Below are positions 50,655-58,662 of a stretch of DNA of 64,000 nucleotides, piece after piece; the stretch's first letter is position 1, and each line of letters opens with the position of its first letter. This DNA comes from Psychroflexus lacisalsi (GTDB lineage: Bacteria > Bacteroidota > Bacteroidia > Flavobacteriales > Flavobacteriaceae): assembly GCF_020164495.1 (NCBI RefSeq), contig NZ_JAIQYZ010000005.1, forward strand, positions 1 to 64,000, read 5' to 3'. Made by a program: the position numbers and the translations under genes. Under the pieces are notes generated by a model. It ran no database searches, was not told the DNA's origin, and saw only the letters and a list, made by a program, of their open reading frames with translations.

Positions 50655-51713
50655 CTAAAGCTTTAAGTACTCGCTGACTTCTTGGATGGTTTGCTTAGCA
50701 TAACGTCCAACTCCAATAATCGTTGCTGAAGCAAAACCAGTCCAGCCTCCATAGCCTAAGAGCCACAAACCATCAGTTTCTTTGGCTTTTGTTGATTTAG
50801 TTGGTACTTTTCCTTTATTGTCTATAGAAACTAAATTGTTTAAAAATCCAGTTGAATAGCCAAAACCAGTACACCAAATGATTGTGTCAATTTCTTGATG
50901 ACTGCCATCTTGCCAAATCACACCATCTTTAGTGATGGCTTGAATTTGTCCTTTGGAATGCAAAACATCTCGTTCACGCGCTTCCTTGACTGAAGGAACC
51001 ATGACGATATTTCCTAGGTTATATTTGGATGCATCAAATGTTTCGCCTTTCTTTTCAGCATAATATTTGGCTGAAGCAACATCAAATAAAACTCTGCCGT
51101 CCACATCATCAGGAAGATACTCAGGTTCTTGGTGTGTGGACCAAAACGTATTTGCCACTTTAGAAACTTCGGCTAGAATTTGAGCTCCAGAATTACCCTC
51201 ACCAACGATCATTACTTTTTTATTTTGAAAATCTTCTGGAGTGCAATATGCTGATGAATGTAATTGCCGTCCTTCGAATTGATCACGCCCTTTTACCTCT
51301 GGAATAAATGGGTTTTGAAACGTGCCTGTAGCAGAAATAACAGCTTTCGATTTGTAGTCCTTCTTGTTGGTTTTGATACTGAAAATACTATCGTATTTAT
51401 TTACTGAAATGACTCTCACCGGCCGCTCTATAGAGAACCCATACCGGTCTTCGTATTGACAGAGATAATCAATAGTTTCCTTTCGAGTAGGGAACTCTCC
51501 TTCAGAAGCAGGCATTTGCCAACCTGGAAGTGAACTGTGTTCTGGAGGAGAAAATAAAGTGAGTGACTCCCAGGTATGTTTCCACGATGCTCCACAAGAA
51601 TCCTGATCATCCAAAATGAGATAGTCTATATCTTTTCGTCTTAGAAAAAATGCACAGGCCAGGGCGCTTTGCCCTCCTCCTATAATGATGAGGTCATGTA
51701 TTTTATCGTCCAT
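50655..51713 (-). CDS. ArsO-like flavin-dependent monooxygenase
   Basis: A 352-residue two-dinucleotide-binding-domain flavoprotein. The FAD site is IIGGGQSALACAFFLRRKD. A conserved segment SLTLFSPPEHSSLPGW follows, and the NADPH site is MIVGEGNSGAQILAEVSKV, with a final IWCTGFGYSTGFL. The SLTLFSP segment is characteristic of ArsO-type proteins, which are often found in ars operons and have been linked to organoarsenical metabolism. It lies 2.7 kb from the ars operon, transcribed separately on the same strand. A general flavin-containing monooxygenase is the alternative. Confidence 0.8.
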   Translation of the reverse strand: MDDKIHDLIIIGGGQSALACAFFLRRKDIDYLILDDQDSCGASWKHTWESLTLFSPPEHSSLPGWQMPASEGEFPTRKETIDYLCQYEDRYGFSIERPVRVISVNKYDSIFSIKTNKKDYKSKAVISATGTFQNPFIPEVKGRDQFEGRQLHSSAYCTPEDFQNKKVMIVGEGNSGAQILAEVSKVANTFWSTHQEPEYLPDDVDGRVLFDVASAKYYAEKKGETFDASKYNLGNIVMVPSVKEARERDVLHSKGQIQAITKDGVIWQDGSHQEIDTIIWCTGFGYSTGFLNNLVSIDNKGKVPTKSTKAKETDGLWLLGYGGWTGFASATIIGVGRYAKQTIQEVSEYLKL

Positions 51714-51762
51714 ACCTTAAATTTGGTCTGTAATTCTTATTTGTTTCTTACTGAAGTAGAAT

Positions 51763-52212
51763 TTACTCTAAATCTTTCTTTAATTTATAGTCGCCTTCTA
51801 TTTGGCTACGGATCAAATGACCTTCCCTATCTAAAGCCATCATTGCATTTTCCATAACTTTATAGGTGTTTGGTCTTTCTTCGCTTTCTAAAGTGATTTC
51901 ACTTCCTGAAGCATTCCAGCTGAAGTTCCCCTGAGATTGATCTTCTTTTTCATCTTTACCTAAATACTTTATGGACTTTATGTACGTATTGTTGGATTTG
52001 AGTTGAATTTTGGTCTCGATACCTTCACAATCGGCGCAAGGTAAAATACCCTGATATGTTCCTTCCCAGTCTAAAGAATTTTGACTGGTATGTTCCTCTT
52101 TAAATGATTCATCTAGCACATAGATATCTAATTCTACGTTGGCTTCAGTATTATTCTTACATGAAATGAAAGCAAACAGAATTAAGCAAACGCAATACGG
52201 ACGTAGCATCAT
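51763..52212 (-). CDS. NlpE N-terminal-domain lipoprotein
   Basis: A 149-residue lipoprotein (FAFISC, Cys about residue 18). The NlpE N-terminal domain is marked by WEGTYQGILPCADCEGIETKIQL (about residues 49-71) with the CADC motif also found in the copper-linked NlpE of E. coli. NlpE-type proteins sense surface or copper stress in the envelope; here only the N-terminal domain is present. It is a single-gene unit between the monooxygenase and the EamA transporter. Confidence 0.88.
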   Translation of the reverse strand: MMLRPYCVCLILFAFISCKNNTEANVELDIYVLDESFKEEHTSQNSLDWEGTYQGILPCADCEGIETKIQLKSNNTYIKSIKYLGKDEKEDQSQGNFSWNASGSEITLESEERPNTYKVMENAMMALDREGHLIRSQIEGDYKLKKDLE

Positions 52213-52279
52213 TTTAGTAGGAATTTTGAGCTGAATATCTACAAAGATAAGATGAAGTGTGGCAAATTCCGAAGAAAAG

Positions 52280-53182
52280 CTATGCCTTAGATCGCTTCCT
52301 CGCCGGATTTTTGGTCACCATAAATACTCCTAAAAACACAAGTATGACAGAAATAATTTTAAGAAGCGTTAATTGGTCTGCACCAGAAAAAATGGCAAAT
52401 GCAATAGCAATAACTGGCTGTAGATAGGTAAACACGCCTATGGTTGAAGCGGATAAATGTTTTAAGGCAAATATATTGAGAAGATAGGTCGTAAAGGTTG
52501 TCCCTACAATTACAAATCCGATGCGCCATAGAGCAGAAAACGGCATGTTGATCCAGTCTACTTCTCGAAATTCGGACCAGCCAATAGGAAGGTTGATTAT
52601 GATTGCGGTTAAAAATAGCCAACGCATCAAGGTAATAGGGTGGTAAGTTTTGGTAAGTGGCTTGGCGACAATTAAAAACATACCAAAGGACAGGGCGTTG
52701 ACAAATAACAGGACGTTTCCAAGAGGAATATTGGGGGCACCCACCTGTTGCTGAACACCAAAAAAAATAAGGCTAAGTCCTCCAAAAAGTCCCAGAATTG
52801 CTCCGGAGCCTTTGAGAATTGTAATTTTTTCTCGAATTAATACCGCTGAAAGTATAAAGACTAAAATTGGTGTAATAGTAACGATGACTGAGCTATTGAT
52901 TGGTGTGGAAAGACTCAAACCCTTGAAGGAAAGCATCATATTGATGACCATACCGAACAAAGCACTCAGCAAAAGTCTTGGCCAATGTTCTCTTTTTATC
53001 TTTTCGTTTTTTATAAAGAGGCTTACAACCCAAAATATAATTCCTGCACCGAGTACCCGTGTAAAAACAAAGCCATAAGGCTGAACGTAATCTGGCATTA
53101 AACCCTTGGCTAAGGTATGGTTGATTCCAAAAAATGTTGTGGCAACTAGAGCGGCTAGTAAAGCTTGTACTCGCTTAGTCAT
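52280..53182 (-). CDS. EamA/DMT-superfamily transporter
   Basis: A 300-residue protein with ten membrane segments in two EamA halves (about 8-140 and 150-285) and a basic C-terminus. The second half carries HLSASTIGVFTYLQPVIAIAFA, a typical EamA end. DMT exporters move metabolites or amino acids; the substrate cannot be predicted. Its start overlaps the preceding ArsC/Spx-like gene by 8 bp, so the two are co-translated. Confidence 0.92.
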   Translation of the reverse strand: MTKRVQALLAALVATTFFGINHTLAKGLMPDYVQPYGFVFTRVLGAGIIFWVVSLFIKNEKIKREHWPRLLLSALFGMVINMMLSFKGLSLSTPINSSVIVTITPILVFILSAVLIREKITILKGSGAILGLFGGLSLIFFGVQQQVGAPNIPLGNVLLFVNALSFGMFLIVAKPLTKTYHPITLMRWLFLTAIIINLPIGWSEFREVDWINMPFSALWRIGFVIVGTTFTTYLLNIFALKHLSASTIGVFTYLQPVIAIAFAIFSGADQLTLLKIISVILVFLGVFMVTKNPARKRSKA

Positions 53183-53528
53183 TGAATAGAGACTTTAAGG
53201 CGTCTACTGTATGCTTATCATTACCTATGAATATTTTATCGTCAATGACAAAAATAGGTCTTTTTAGAAATGTATAATGTGATAGAATGTATTCCTTGAT
53301 TTCTTCTTCGGAAAGATTCTCGTCTTTTAAACCTGCTTCTGTATATTTTTTAGCCCTTTTGTTAAGTAAGATCTCGTAAGATCTCGTGTTTTTGTAGAGA
53401 AATTCTAAATCTGATTCAGAAATATGTTCCTTCTTGATATCTTGGATAATAACATCTTCTGGTAAAGAAAGTTTACCTAAAATACGTTTGCAAGTATCAC
53501 AGGTTGAAAGATGGAAAACTTTTTTCAT
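53175..53528 (-). CDS. ArsC/Spx-family thioredoxin-fold protein
   Basis: A 117-residue protein with STCDTCKRILGKL at the N-terminus (CxxC) and the family end RPIFVIDDKIFIGNDKHTV. Members include glutaredoxin-dependent arsenate reductases (ArsC) and Spx-like regulators and YffB proteins of unknown role. The catalytic ArsC arginine set is not clear in this sequence, so I would not call it an arsenate reductase on the domain alone. It overlaps both neighbours (53525-53528 and 53175-53182) in a tightly coupled minus-strand run at the end of the oxidase assembly cluster. Confidence 0.85.
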   Translation of the reverse strand: MKKVFHLSTCDTCKRILGKLSLPEDVIIQDIKKEHISESDLEFLYKNTRSYEILLNKRAKKYTEAGLKDENLSEEEIKEYILSHYTFLKRPIFVIDDKIFIGNDKHTVDALKSLFND

Positions 53529-53767
53529 TGTGTGTTTTGTTGAGATTTCTTTTTCTTGAAGGATCTATAAACCACATATAGAACTCCTCCTACGAGAATG
53601 TATGGAAACGCCATAAGATAAACTATACCATCGTTGATGGCTTCTGCCTGTCCTGTATCTTGTTCAGATTCTAATACTGCTCTGCACATAGAACACTGGG
53701 AAACGGAGTCCCAAATTGTCACAAATATTAATACCAGTGCTAAAAAATATTTATTCATCTTCATCAT
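53525..53767 (-). CDS. Small secreted or membrane CxxC protein of the oxidase cluster
   Basis: An 80-residue protein. A signal or anchor segment (about residues 6-21) is followed by QCSMCRAVLESE, with a CxxC motif, then a second membrane segment (about 46-67) and a basic tail. It lies 9 bp after the DUF420 gene, within the Sco1-DUF420 run. To my knowledge, a small gene of this type often sits here in Flavobacteriaceae. The CxxC facing the periplasm could bind copper or exchange disulfides with Sco1; this is inference. Confidence 0.7.
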   Translation of the reverse strand: MMKMNKYFLALVLIFVTIWDSVSQCSMCRAVLESEQDTGQAEAINDGIVYLMAFPYILVGGVLYVVYRSFKKKKSQQNTQ

Positions 53768-53776
53768 CTTTCAAAT

Positions 53777-54316
53777 TTAGTAATAAGGTAGCATAAATAG
53801 ATAAACAAGAACTCCTGTTATAGCAACATATAACCATATGGGAAATGTCCACCTTGCAATTTTTTTATGTTTTGTATATTCTCCTGTCAAACCTCTATAC
53901 ATTGTAAATAAGACAAGAGGTATAATGATGGCAGAAAGCGCGATATGTGTAATTAAAATAAAAAAGTAAATATACCTCAGGGCTCCTTCTCCACCATAAG
54001 GCACAGGTTCATTACTGATTTTTGAAATGACATAGCTTACCAAAAATAAGGCGGATAATCCAAAAGCAGTTATCATGACATTCCTATGAGCTATTTTTCT
54101 GTCTTGCTTGATAAAAGTGTATCCTAGAAGCAATAAAATTGCCGTCATACCATTGATAAGCGCATGGAAAAATGGAAATGAACCAACTTCTAAACCTAAG
54201 AGGTCATATCGGGTTGGAAGGTTCATTAATACAACAACCACAATAGGTACAATAACGGATAGCCCTATTATGATAGGAACAATAGTTTTGTCAGATCTAC
54301 TTAAAGTCGCTTTCAT
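53777..54316 (-). CDS. DUF420 membrane protein
   Basis: A 179-residue protein with five membrane segments matching DUF420 (FFHALINGMTAILLLLGYTFI, then HIALSAIIIPLVLFTMYRGL, then RWTFPIWLYVAITGVLVYLF). DUF420 (CtaM-like) proteins accompany cytochrome oxidase assembly genes; a role in haem or copper insertion is suspected in related systems. It overlaps the stop of the Sco1 gene by 4 bp. Confidence 0.9.
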   Translation of the reverse strand: MKATLSRSDKTIVPIIIGLSVIVPIVVVVLMNLPTRYDLLGLEVGSFPFFHALINGMTAILLLLGYTFIKQDRKIAHRNVMITAFGLSALFLVSYVISKISNEPVPYGGEGALRYIYFFILITHIALSAIIIPLVLFTMYRGLTGEYTKHKKIARWTFPIWLYVAITGVLVYLFMLPYY

Positions 54317-54987
54317 TTTAAAAGTATTTCAATGTCTTCTATCAATATATCAATTTGTTGTGTCTCATGACTTTGACTGTCAGATTGATTTCTGGGTACC
54401 GAACCCTGGTAAAAAATAATAGGATTACCGGCCTCGTCTTTCCTACTCCGGATGTAACCCTCTTGGTCAATTAAAGCGAAAAATCCAGAATGCTCAAAAC
54501 CACCCTCTGCATTTTCATCTTCTCGAGCATAAATATTGAAACCTTGGTTTGCTAATTCGTAAATTTCATCTTGGTCACCCGTAAGGAAATTCCAGTGTGG
54601 CAACTTCACCCCCAACTCATCAGCATGTTCTTTCAAAACCTCGGGAGTATCATGTTTAGGATTGATGGTGAATGATGCAATTCCAAAGTTCATATTTCCA
54701 TAAAATTCATCTTGAACTTCCAGAAGATTCTCGTTCATTATGGGACAAATCGTTGGACATGTCGCGAAAAAGAATTCCACTACATAGACTTTACCGAGGT
54801 AGTCTTCATTGGTTATTGTGTCTTTGTTTTGATTTACAAACTCAAATTCTGGAACTTTTTTGCGCTCACCATTGATTTCAATATACGCTAAGCTCTCTGT
54901 GGAATTTCTTGATAACATCTCACTGACTACCCAGATTCCAAAAACTAAAATCACTAGAGATATTCCTACGTAAGAATATTTTTTCAT
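54313..54987 (-). CDS. SCO1/SenC copper chaperone
   Basis: A 224-residue protein with an N-terminal membrane anchor (about 7-26) and a thioredoxin fold. The copper-binding site is intact: CPTICP (CxxxC, about residue 77) and the distal His in EHSGFFALID (about 164). Sco proteins deliver copper to the CuA site of cytochrome c oxidase subunit II or keep its cysteines reduced. It sits in the oxidase cluster between a Sco-like paralogue without cysteines and DUF420. Confidence 0.95.
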   Translation of the reverse strand: MKKYSYVGISLVILVFGIWVVSEMLSRNSTESLAYIEINGERKKVPEFEFVNQNKDTITNEDYLGKVYVVEFFFATCPTICPIMNENLLEVQDEFYGNMNFGIASFTINPKHDTPEVLKEHADELGVKLPHWNFLTGDQDEIYELANQGFNIYAREDENAEGGFEHSGFFALIDQEGYIRSRKDEAGNPIIFYQGSVPRNQSDSQSHETQQIDILIEDIEILLK

Positions 54988-55625
54988 TATTTTTTCTCTC
55001 TTTGGGCGTTATTCTTTTTCAAAGCAAATCTATATTCTGCTAAGATAATCTTTACATCATCGTTCATTTTATCGCTTACTTCTTTCAAATTACTAAGATC
55101 GTAGGCATATTTTGTTCCTTCATCTTCATCATCGCTACGCCCTCTTAATTTCATCTGCTTGTCAATGATAAAAGCATATTCACTGGAAAGTTTGTCATCT
55201 AATTTCAAATCTGAATCCAGGCTTTCAAATAATCTCTTTATCTCTTTGTCTCCAAGCACTAGAAAAAACCATTCGGAAGCATCAGATGTTTTGTTGATTT
55301 CATTTCTGAAATCTTTGATACGTTCTTCTGAATTTAATTCAGTTATGCTTACAACCTGAAAATTATCAAACTTGTGATAGCGGTCATAAATCTTCTCTTT
55401 CATATTGAAAGCGTGAACCTTTATTACATCAAAGTCTTTTCCAAAGAAAGTGAGGATAGTGATTTTGTCATCGAAAGTAATCTGCTCAGTCTCAAATTCT
55501 TTTAATTCTGAAAGGTTTTCATTGAGTACGGGAAGTCTGCCAAATGAATTTATTCCGCTAGAAAAAAACAGATAAGCAACAAGCGGCAGTACAAATAAGA
55601 CAATAAGAACAATGTACTTTTTCAT
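54987..55625 (-). CDS. Thioredoxin-like protein, Sco-type relative lacking the copper motif
   Basis: A 212-residue protein with an N-terminal anchor (about 5-24). The pattern KITILTFFGKDFDVIKVHAF, VVSITELNSEE and SEYAFIIDKQMKLRGR follows the order of Sco proteins, but the CxxxC is absent (FFGKDFDVIK at that place) and there is no cysteine in the protein. Its stop overlaps the start of the true Sco1 gene by one base. It may have lost catalysis and kept a binding role beside Sco1. A strong terminator lies upstream between it and the subunit IV gene. The assignment to Sco is an inference from order and fold. Confidence 0.7.
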   Translation of the reverse strand: MKKYIVLIVLFVLPLVAYLFFSSGINSFGRLPVLNENLSELKEFETEQITFDDKITILTFFGKDFDVIKVHAFNMKEKIYDRYHKFDNFQVVSITELNSEERIKDFRNEINKTSDASEWFFLVLGDKEIKRLFESLDSDLKLDDKLSSEYAFIIDKQMKLRGRSDDEDEGTKYAYDLSNLKEVSDKMNDDVKIILAEYRFALKKNNAQREKK

Positions 55626-55646
55626 GTTTAAAATATATGCAAAATT

Positions 55647-55678
55647 AAAAAAGGCGGTTCTCTAAAAACCGCCTTTTG
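55647..55678 (-). terminator. Terminator between oxidase structural and assembly genes
   Basis: AAAAGGCGGTT, a short loop and AACCGCCTTTT with a T-run on the minus strand. It lies between the subunit IV stop (55701) and the Sco-like gene start (55625), so the assembly genes may be expressed by read-through or have their own promoter. Confidence 0.88.
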
Positions 55679-55700
55679 AAGTATTTTTAACCTTTAATCT

Positions 55701-56066
55701 TTAGAAATCCCAAGTGATATAACCACTTTCGTAGATCTCCTGAATATATGTACCTTCTATGAGAAGGATGGCAATTAAATAGGATATAAGAAAAACGCCT
55801 GTCCATACTACCACTCTTCGCAGACTTGCAGCTTCATGCTCCATGTGCATAAATGCCCAGACTATGTAATAGGCTTTAATTATTGTTAGTACTATAAATA
55901 TCCAGTTAAGAAGTGATAATGAAACCAAATCTGTATGAACCAAAAAATCTGGTTTAAAGATACCGAGTACTACCTCTACTATCGTTAAGATAGAAAGAAT
56001 GATGAATACTTGCCAAATTCGCTTTTTCGCTCCTGAGTGTTCGCCGTGAGTTGTATCGTGTGCCAT
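55701..56066 (-). CDS. Cytochrome c oxidase subunit IV
   Basis: A 121-residue protein with three membrane segments and a His-rich N-terminus (MAHDTTHGEHSG). The central NWIFIVLTIIKAYYIVWAFMHMEHE block is typical of CyoD/caa3 subunit IV. It is an accessory subunit of the inner-membrane haem-copper oxidase. It follows the long subunit III gene by 25 bp in the same operon. Confidence 0.92.
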   Translation of the reverse strand: MAHDTTHGEHSGAKKRIWQVFIILSILTIVEVVLGIFKPDFLVHTDLVSLSLLNWIFIVLTIIKAYYIVWAFMHMEHEAASLRRVVVWTGVFLISYLIAILLIEGTYIQEIYESGYITWDF

Positions 56067-56091
56067 TGTGATATAATTCTTTATTAAAATG

Positions 56092-57078
56092 TTATACTAA
56101 GTAGAAAAAGGTAAAAACAAATACCCAAACTAAATCGACAAAGTGCCAGTATAGTCCGACCTTTTCCACCATTTCATAACTTCCTCTTTTCTCATATGTT
56201 CCTACTAAAACATTAAAGAATATAATAATTAGTATAATAACTCCTGAAAGAACGTGAAAACCGTGAAAGCCGGTAATGAAGAAGAAGAAACCTCCAAACA
56301 ATGGTGCACCATATTCATTTTGAGATAAATTGGCACCTTGTATAACTCCAATACCCGATGTATTTAACTTGAGCAAAGATTCCTCTCTGTTTAAAACTTC
56401 TTTTTCACCCTCGTCAGTAATTTCCATGGTTCTAACCCGAAGATCTGGATTTGCAGCAAAGCCATTTTTCACATCTTCTATAGACAAAGGATTATAAGAA
56501 GCTTCAGAATTATACCATATCCCATTTTTAGCTTCATGCTGAGTTCTATCTTTTATAGATGCGCTGGAGAATTCCTCAAGAGCTACCCGATTACCTTCAG
56601 AGTCAGCAAACTGTATAATTTTACCACTTCTGGTTTCAACTGCTCCATATTCACCTGATATAAAATTAGACCATTCCCAAGCTTGAGAACCTATGAAAAT
56701 AATACCTCCAAGTATTGTCAAAGCCATATAAGTAACGACTTTATTCTTTTGCATTTGGTGACCAGCATCTACAGCAAGAACCATTGTTACAGATGAAAAA
56801 ATCAAGATAAACGTCATTAAAGCCACATAATACATCGGAGCATCTACACCGTGTAAGAATGGAAAATGATTAAACACTTCATCCGCTATAGGCCATTCAT
56901 TTATAAATTTAAATCTTGTAAACCCATAAGCAGCCAAAAACCCTGAAAATGTAAGAGCATCCGATGAGATAAAGAACCACATCATCAATTTTCCATAACT
57001 CGCTTTAAGTGGTTTTTCATCACCTCCTCCCCAAGTTTTTCCCTCGGTACCTGTTTTCGCAACGGTAGTAGCTTCCAT
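56092..57078 (-). CDS. Cytochrome c oxidase subunit III, long form
   Basis: A 328-residue protein. The start is the ATG at 57078 rather than the TTG at 57087, because the promoter box lies just upstream. Membrane segments match subunit III, with the typical end HFVDLVWVFVFTFFYLV and the GFHGFHVLSGV block. Between the third and fourth segments lies a soluble insert of about 100-110 residues (about 135-240). The insert is absent from the neighbouring shorter subunit III gene; its function is unknown. Confidence 0.92.
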   Translation of the reverse strand: MEATTVAKTGTEGKTWGGGDEKPLKASYGKLMMWFFISSDALTFSGFLAAYGFTRFKFINEWPIADEVFNHFPFLHGVDAPMYYVALMTFILIFSSVTMVLAVDAGHQMQKNKVVTYMALTILGGIIFIGSQAWEWSNFISGEYGAVETRSGKIIQFADSEGNRVALEEFSSASIKDRTQHEAKNGIWYNSEASYNPLSIEDVKNGFAANPDLRVRTMEITDEGEKEVLNREESLLKLNTSGIGVIQGANLSQNEYGAPLFGGFFFFITGFHGFHVLSGVIILIIIFFNVLVGTYEKRGSYEMVEKVGLYWHFVDLVWVFVFTFFYLV

Positions 57079-57101
57079 AAAAATCAAATATTAATGTTCT
57101 G

Positions 57102-57109
57102 CAAAAATA
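57102..57109 (-). promoter_or_regulatory. Internal promoter before the long subunit III gene, -7 box TAttTTTG
   Basis: On the minus strand TATTTTTG matches TAnnTTTG and lies 24 bp before the ATG at 57078, in the 35-bp gap after the first subunit III gene. Confidence 0.55.
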
Positions 57110-57122
57110 GACAATTTTATTA

Positions 57123-57689
57123 TTATCTAAAGAAATATAAAAACAAAAAGAGGTATAGCCAAAGCCCATCTACGAAGTGCCAGAAGGTTACTCCCAAACG
57201 CAATCCCAACATGTTTCCTTTAGAATATTTCTTTTTAAAATGATTATAAATTACAACTAAAAGTACAATGAGACCGGCAGCTACGTGGACTACGTGTGCT
57301 AGAACCAATAGATACACAAAAGACATAGTGATGCTACTTGCGCTTCCAGTAAAGTAGTAACCCGCTTCCACAATTTCATCAAACCCGATGAATTGCATCA
57401 CTATAAACAAAACCCCTAAAATGAAAGTGGATACGATTGCGATATTAGCTTTATCTGTATCACCTTCAGCTGTAAATTTTTTGGTCAAATGAAATGTAAT
57501 ACTGCTTATAAAAATGACCAGTGTACTCCAGATAAAAACATCTGGCAACTGATAATCTGTAAGCCAATCTGGGCGGTTTTCACTTACTACATAGGCACTA
57601 GTAAGACCAGCAAACATCATTCCCATACTTATGATGCCAAACCACATCATCATCATTCTCGCCCGTTTGTGTTTCTCGTCTAAAGCCAT
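57123..57689 (-). CDS. Cytochrome c oxidase subunit III, short form
   Basis: A 188-residue protein with five membrane segments and the subunit III blocks LAHVVHVAAGLIVLLVVIYN and VTFWHFVDGLWLYLFLFLYF. Its start overlaps the end of cyoE by 10 bp. Two adjacent subunit III genes of different length are usual in Bacteroidota oxidase clusters. Subunits I and II are not in this window. Confidence 0.92.
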   Translation of the reverse strand: MALDEKHKRARMMMMWFGIISMGMMFAGLTSAYVVSENRPDWLTDYQLPDVFIWSTLVIFISSITFHLTKKFTAEGDTDKANIAIVSTFILGVLFIVMQFIGFDEIVEAGYYFTGSASSITMSFVYLLVLAHVVHVAAGLIVLLVVIYNHFKKKYSKGNMLGLRLGVTFWHFVDGLWLYLFLFLYFFR

Positions 57690-58582
57690 AATCTGATATA
57701 TTTATCTAAAACGTAAATAATTTGTATTAAAGTAATATAGGACACACTTGCCAACATAAGTTGTCTTGCCTGTTTAATTTCTCTGTTTTTGAAAAGTTTA
57801 ATTGCATAAAACAACATCACCAAACCTAGAGCAAAAATTAAAACTGCTGAAACCACAGACAACTTTAAGTCACCCGTTACTCCAAGTACTGGAACTACAG
57901 AAACAAGAAGTGTCCAAACTGTGTATAAAATAATTTGCATGGCAGTTCCTTTGTCTCTTTTGCCTGTAGGCAACATAAAAAAACCACCTTCCTTGTAATC
58001 GTCATAAAGCCACCATCCTAGTGACCAAAAGTGAGGGAATTGCCAAAAAAACTGTATCATAAATAGCGTCCCTGCCTCTATCCCGAAAGAACCTGTTGCA
58101 GCTACCCAACCCAGCATAAAAGGAATTGCTCCTGGGAATGCTCCAGCAAATACAGAAAGCGGAGTCATCGTTTTTAAAGGTGTGTAAATACTTACATAGA
58201 GAAAAATAGAAATGGCGCCAAACATGGCTGTAATAGGATTGATTACAAAAAGCAGTAGCAATCCAATGATGGTAAGAATTGTAGCTATGGCAAATGCGGT
58301 ATTCACCGACATCGTGCCGGAAGGAATGGGACGGTTTTTGGTCCTCTTCATTTTTGCGTCAAGATCCTTCTCTATGATCTGGTTGAAAGCATTGGATGCA
58401 CCAACCATTGCATAACCCCCAATTGCCAATAGGATTAAATTCCAAAAACTGAATTCATCTGCGCCTAACAAGTAACCTGCTATGGAAGAAAAAACAACAC
58501 TTACAGCTAGTCTAAATTTTGTAAGCTCTTTGAAGTCTTTAATCCATAAAAGTATATTTGGATATGCTAAGGAGGTTGACAA
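57680..58582 (-). CDS. cyoE: Protohaem IX farnesyltransferase (haem O synthase)
   Basis: A membrane prenyltransferase of about 300 residues and nine segments. The substrate site is NQIIEKDLDAKMKRTKNRP (DxxxD type, about residues 66-84), followed by IPSGTMS. It attaches a farnesyl group to haem B to give haem O for the oxidase encoded next to it. The frame opens at a TTG at 58600, but a TATCTTTG promoter box overlaps that codon. The TTG at 58582 (reading MSTSLAYP) is the more likely start; no ATG is available. Confidence 0.93.
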   Translation of the reverse strand: MSTSLAYPNILLWIKDFKELTKFRLAVSVVFSSIAGYLLGADEFSFWNLILLAIGGYAMVGASNAFNQIIEKDLDAKMKRTKNRPIPSGTMSVNTAFAIATILTIIGLLLLFVINPITAMFGAISIFLYVSIYTPLKTMTPLSVFAGAFPGAIPFMLGWVAATGSFGIEAGTLFMIQFFWQFPHFWSLGWWLYDDYKEGGFFMLPTGKRDKGTAMQIILYTVWTLLVSVVPVLGVTGDLKLSVVSAVLIFALGLVMLFYAIKLFKNREIKQARQLMLASVSYITLIQIIYVLDKYIRLWL

Positions 58583-58597
58583 TACTTGAAATTTTTG

Positions 58598-58605
58598 CAA
58601 AGATA
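58598..58605 (-). promoter_or_regulatory. Promoter of the cyoE-oxidase operon, -7 box TAtcTTTG
   Basis: On the minus strand TATCTTTG is an exact TAnnTTTG match. It overlaps the first possible TTG start of cyoE and so favours initiation at 58582. Confidence 0.55.
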
Positions 58606-58662
58606 CGGCTAAAAAGTTTTTTTTTAGAAGCAGACGTTCGTTAATATTTACTAAGTATTGGC

